64,000 nucleotides of DNA. Origin: JAIVGZ01 sp964552205 (GTDB lineage Bacteria; Pseudomonadota; Gammaproteobacteria; Natronospirales; JAIVGZ01). Location of the stretch: contig CAZKFT010000001.1 in assembly GCA_964552205.1 (NCBI GenBank), positions 62,001 to 126,000 on the forward strand, read 5' to 3'. The notes below the pieces were generated by a model. That model saw nothing but the letters and a program-made list of their open reading frames with translations, did no database searches and had not been told where the DNA came from. The position numbers and the translations under genes were made by a program. Each line of letters starts with the position of its first letter. The first letter of the stretch is position 1. Of this stretch, positions 62,350 through 64,000 are shown in pieces.

Positions 62350-62754
62350 TCACGAATTGAGTGCGTGTTCGATGGCGGCCCGCAGTTCGGGCATCGCTAC
62401 TTCTCCGGTCAGCGCAATGAACACGGTGTCGTCACCTGCCAGCGATCCGGCGATGCCCGCAAGGCCAGCGCGATCGACGATGACCCCCAGTAAAGGCGCG
62501 TGACCCGGCGCGGTCTTGAGGATGATGAGATTGGGAGGTGATTCGACCAGCGACCACGGCGGACGCTCGGGGGTCGTGCGCTCGACCTTCTGGTAGCGCC
62601 CGTTCACCTTCATGACGGACAGCTTCTTCAGGTGGCGTGACAGTGTGGGTTGGGTCAGGGAATGACCGCGGGCGGTCAACATGGCCAGCAGGGCTGCCTG
62701 ATCGGTGATGGTGTCGCCATCGATAAGTTCGAGAATGGTCTGGTCTACGGTCAT
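62350..62754 (-). CDS. argR: Arginine repressor ArgR
   Basis: A 134-aa ArgR-type regulator that represses arginine synthesis genes when arginine is bound. The N-terminal winged helix has LTQPTLSRHLKKL as recognition region (about 30-42), and the C-terminal oligomerisation/arginine domain shows AGIAGSLAGDDTVFIAL (about 93-110). The start is at ATG 62754, or ATG 62760 two codons upstream. It is divergent from argD with palindromic AT-rich DNA between them, which suggests self-control and control of argD. Confidence 0.88.
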   Translation of the reverse strand: MTVDQTILELIDGDTITDQAALLAMLTARGHSLTQPTLSRHLKKLSVMKVNGRYQKVERTTPERPPWSLVESPPNLIILKTAPGHAPLLGVIVDRAGLAGIAGSLAGDDTVFIALTGEVAMPELRAAIEHALNS

Positions 62755-62756
62755 GT

Positions 62757-62783
62757 GCATATTCTGAATATATTCGTATATGC
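62757..62783. promoter_or_regulatory. Candidate ArgR operator between argR and argD
   Basis: GCATAT...GAATATATTC...ATATGC forms a 27-bp imperfect palindrome in an AT-rich stretch. A second block with TGCATAC and GTATATTATGC lies at 62802-62843. ARG boxes are AT-rich palindromes of TGAAT/ATTCA type, and TGAAT-AT-ATTC here is close but with 2 rather than 4 central bases. Confidence 0.5.
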
Positions 62784-62888
62784 ATGCAAGGAGAATAAAG
62801 TTGCATACAAAGGTATAAATCCGTATATTATGCCGCCTTCGGGCGGTTCTCCGTCCTTGATACGCATATGTCGTCGTGGAGGAGAACT

Positions 62889-63818
62889 GTGTCGGCGTTA
62901 TTGCCAACTTATCCGCCGTATCCATTCCAGCTCGTTAAAGGGCAGGGTGATCAGGTCACGTCCGATGACGGCCGCACCTTTGTGGATTTCTATGGTGGTC
63001 ATTGTGTCGCGTCCACGGGCCATAGCCACCCCCGCGTGGTCGAGGCCATCTGTCAGCAGGCCAGGACGCTCCTGTTCTACTCCACGGCTGCAAGTTTGCC
63101 GATCCGCACATTGGCGGCCGAGTCGCTCGTCGAATTTGCAGGACCGCACATCTCCTCAGTGTTCTTCTGCAATTCCGGTGCCGAAGCCAACGAGAATGCC
63201 TTGAAGCTCGCTGCGCAGCTTACGGGGCGTACCCGGTTTGTGGGCTTCCAGGGCGGGTTCCACGGACGCACCCTTCTGGCCATGTCGTGTTCTGACCTCC
63301 CCAAACTCAAGGCGCCCATTGCTGCGTTGTGCGCCCCTTGTGAGCTGTTGCCGTTCAACGATACGCCTGCGCTGGCGCAAGCAGACTTTGCACAGGTCGC
63401 TGCGGTGATCGTGGAACCCATACAGTCCATGGCAGGGGTGAAGACAGCGAATCCAGATTGGCTACACGCATTGCAAGCGAAGTGCCGCGCCAGTGGCACC
63501 TTCCTGATCATTGACGAAGTGCAGACCGGCTTCGGCCGCTTGGGCACCCCGTTCGCATTCCAGCATTTCGGCATCGAGCCGGATGTGGTTGCCTGTGCGA
63601 AAGGGATCGCTTCCGGGTTCCCTCTGGGCGCGGTGTTGCTACCGGAAAGTGTTGCCTCAAGAGTTGGCGGTGGCGACCTCGGCAGCACTTTCGGTGGTGG
63701 GCCGTTGGCGTCGGCTGCGCTGCAAGCGACACTGGAGGTCATCGCAGACGAGAAGCTCTGCGCCCGTGCGCTCGCTGCCGAGCAACGCATCCGCGCGGGA
63801 CTCACTGGCAGTATTGTC
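62889..63818 (+). CDS. argD: Acetylornithine aminotransferase-like class III aminotransferase, 3' lost in gap
   Basis: 310 codons are readable before the run of N. This is a PLP-dependent class III aminotransferase: FFCNSGAEANENALK near residue 95, GGFHGRTLLAMS near 125, LIIDEVQTGFGRLG near 205, and the PLP lysine in ACAKGIASGFPLGA near 240. Similarity and the argR neighbour favour ArgD. The GTG start at 62889 follows GGAGGAG by 4 bases; ATG 62868 is in frame but has no such site. About 90 C-terminal residues are missing. Confidence 0.88.
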
Positions 63819-63918
63819 NNNNNNNNNNNNNNNNNNNNNNNNNNNNNNNNNNNNNNNNNNNNNNNNNNNNNNNNNNNNNNNNNNNNNNNNNNNNNNNNNN
63901 NNNNNNNNNNNNNNNNNN
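63819..63918. other. Assembly gap (100 N)
   Basis: Exactly 100 N, the usual placeholder for a gap of unknown length. The two flanking genes need more than 300 bp between them, so true length is underestimated. Confidence 0.97.
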
Positions 63919-63919
63919 G

Positions 63920-64000
63920 AAGGTCGTTCGCCAAGCCCTCGAATGGAAGCGCAATCCACCGGGGCGTCATCTCGACGGTCGTGTGCTTGGCATGGTTTTC
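63920..64000 (+). CDS. Carbamoyltransferase N-terminal fragment (argF or acetylornithine type)
   Basis: The only frame after the gap that reads like protein gives KVVRQALEWKRN, then HLDGRVLGMVF, up to the window end. This matches the region just before the carbamoyl-phosphate loop of ornithine or N-acetylornithine carbamoyltransferases (a basic helix, L.GK.., then A-MVF). Both ends are missing. The neighbouring argR and argD, and the fact that Xanthomonadales use the N-acetylornithine enzyme, make that version likely, but 27 residues cannot decide. Confidence 0.55.

Overview
The window reads as a moderately high-GC gammaproteobacterial chromosome, most like the Xanthomonadales/Lysobacterales. 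The basis is gene order: a complete dcw cluster ending ftsQ-ftsA-ftsZ-lpxC, then a DUF721/DciA-like gene, an M23 peptidase, secA and a Nudix/ThiE-like fusion, followed by zapD-coaE-pilD-pilC-pilB-pilA-pilR-pilS beside sucCD. The lineage is an inference from synteny; no marker search was possible. A run of 100 N near the right end shows that this is a draft assembly.

Layout. 1-15001 (+): cell-wall and division genes, ftsI (5' truncated) to lpxC, with seven 4-bp ATGA overlaps. 14998-20100: dciA-like (-), M23 peptidase, secA, Nudix/ThiE fusion. 20103-29070 (-): zapD, coaE and a type IV pilus block, with a sigma-54 promoter and probable PilR sites before pilA. 29158-36020: sucCD, nadE, bamD (-), rluD, pgeF and a ZIP transporter. 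36093-38675: clpB behind a good sigma-32 promoter. 38667-41790 (-): a three-gene unit (small YIDP protein, NoeA-like methyltransferase, alkaline-phosphatase-superfamily membrane protein) that is locally poorer in GC. 41843-45415 (+): sugar dehydrogenase, APC permease and an HExxH lipoprotein.

45360-55605 (-) is the most unusual part. In transcription order it holds a GAF-PP2C-HATPase switch protein, a STAS protein, an ECF sigma factor, a membrane anti-sigma-like protein, and a single-pass protein carrying 51 exact-length decapeptide repeats. A terminator follows, then an HExxH protease/beta-propeller/beta-barrel fusion, a PrsW-type membrane protease and an MscS channel. Sigma, anti-sigma, PrsW, a long periplasmic repeat rod and a surface protein together suggest an envelope-sensing circuit. 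That is a hypothesis, not a demonstrated system.

55632-62173: a metallophosphatase fused to a kinase-like domain, a nucleotide-transporter-like protein with an Ig-like C-terminus, a GNAT, an M20 amidohydrolase and an RhlE-type helicase. 62350-64000: argR diverges from argD, which runs into the assembly gap. Beyond the gap is the N-terminal region of a carbamoyltransferase (argF or the acetylornithine type). There is no gene-free stretch longer than 300 bases. I saw no tRNA, rRNA, CRISPR array or insertion sequence.
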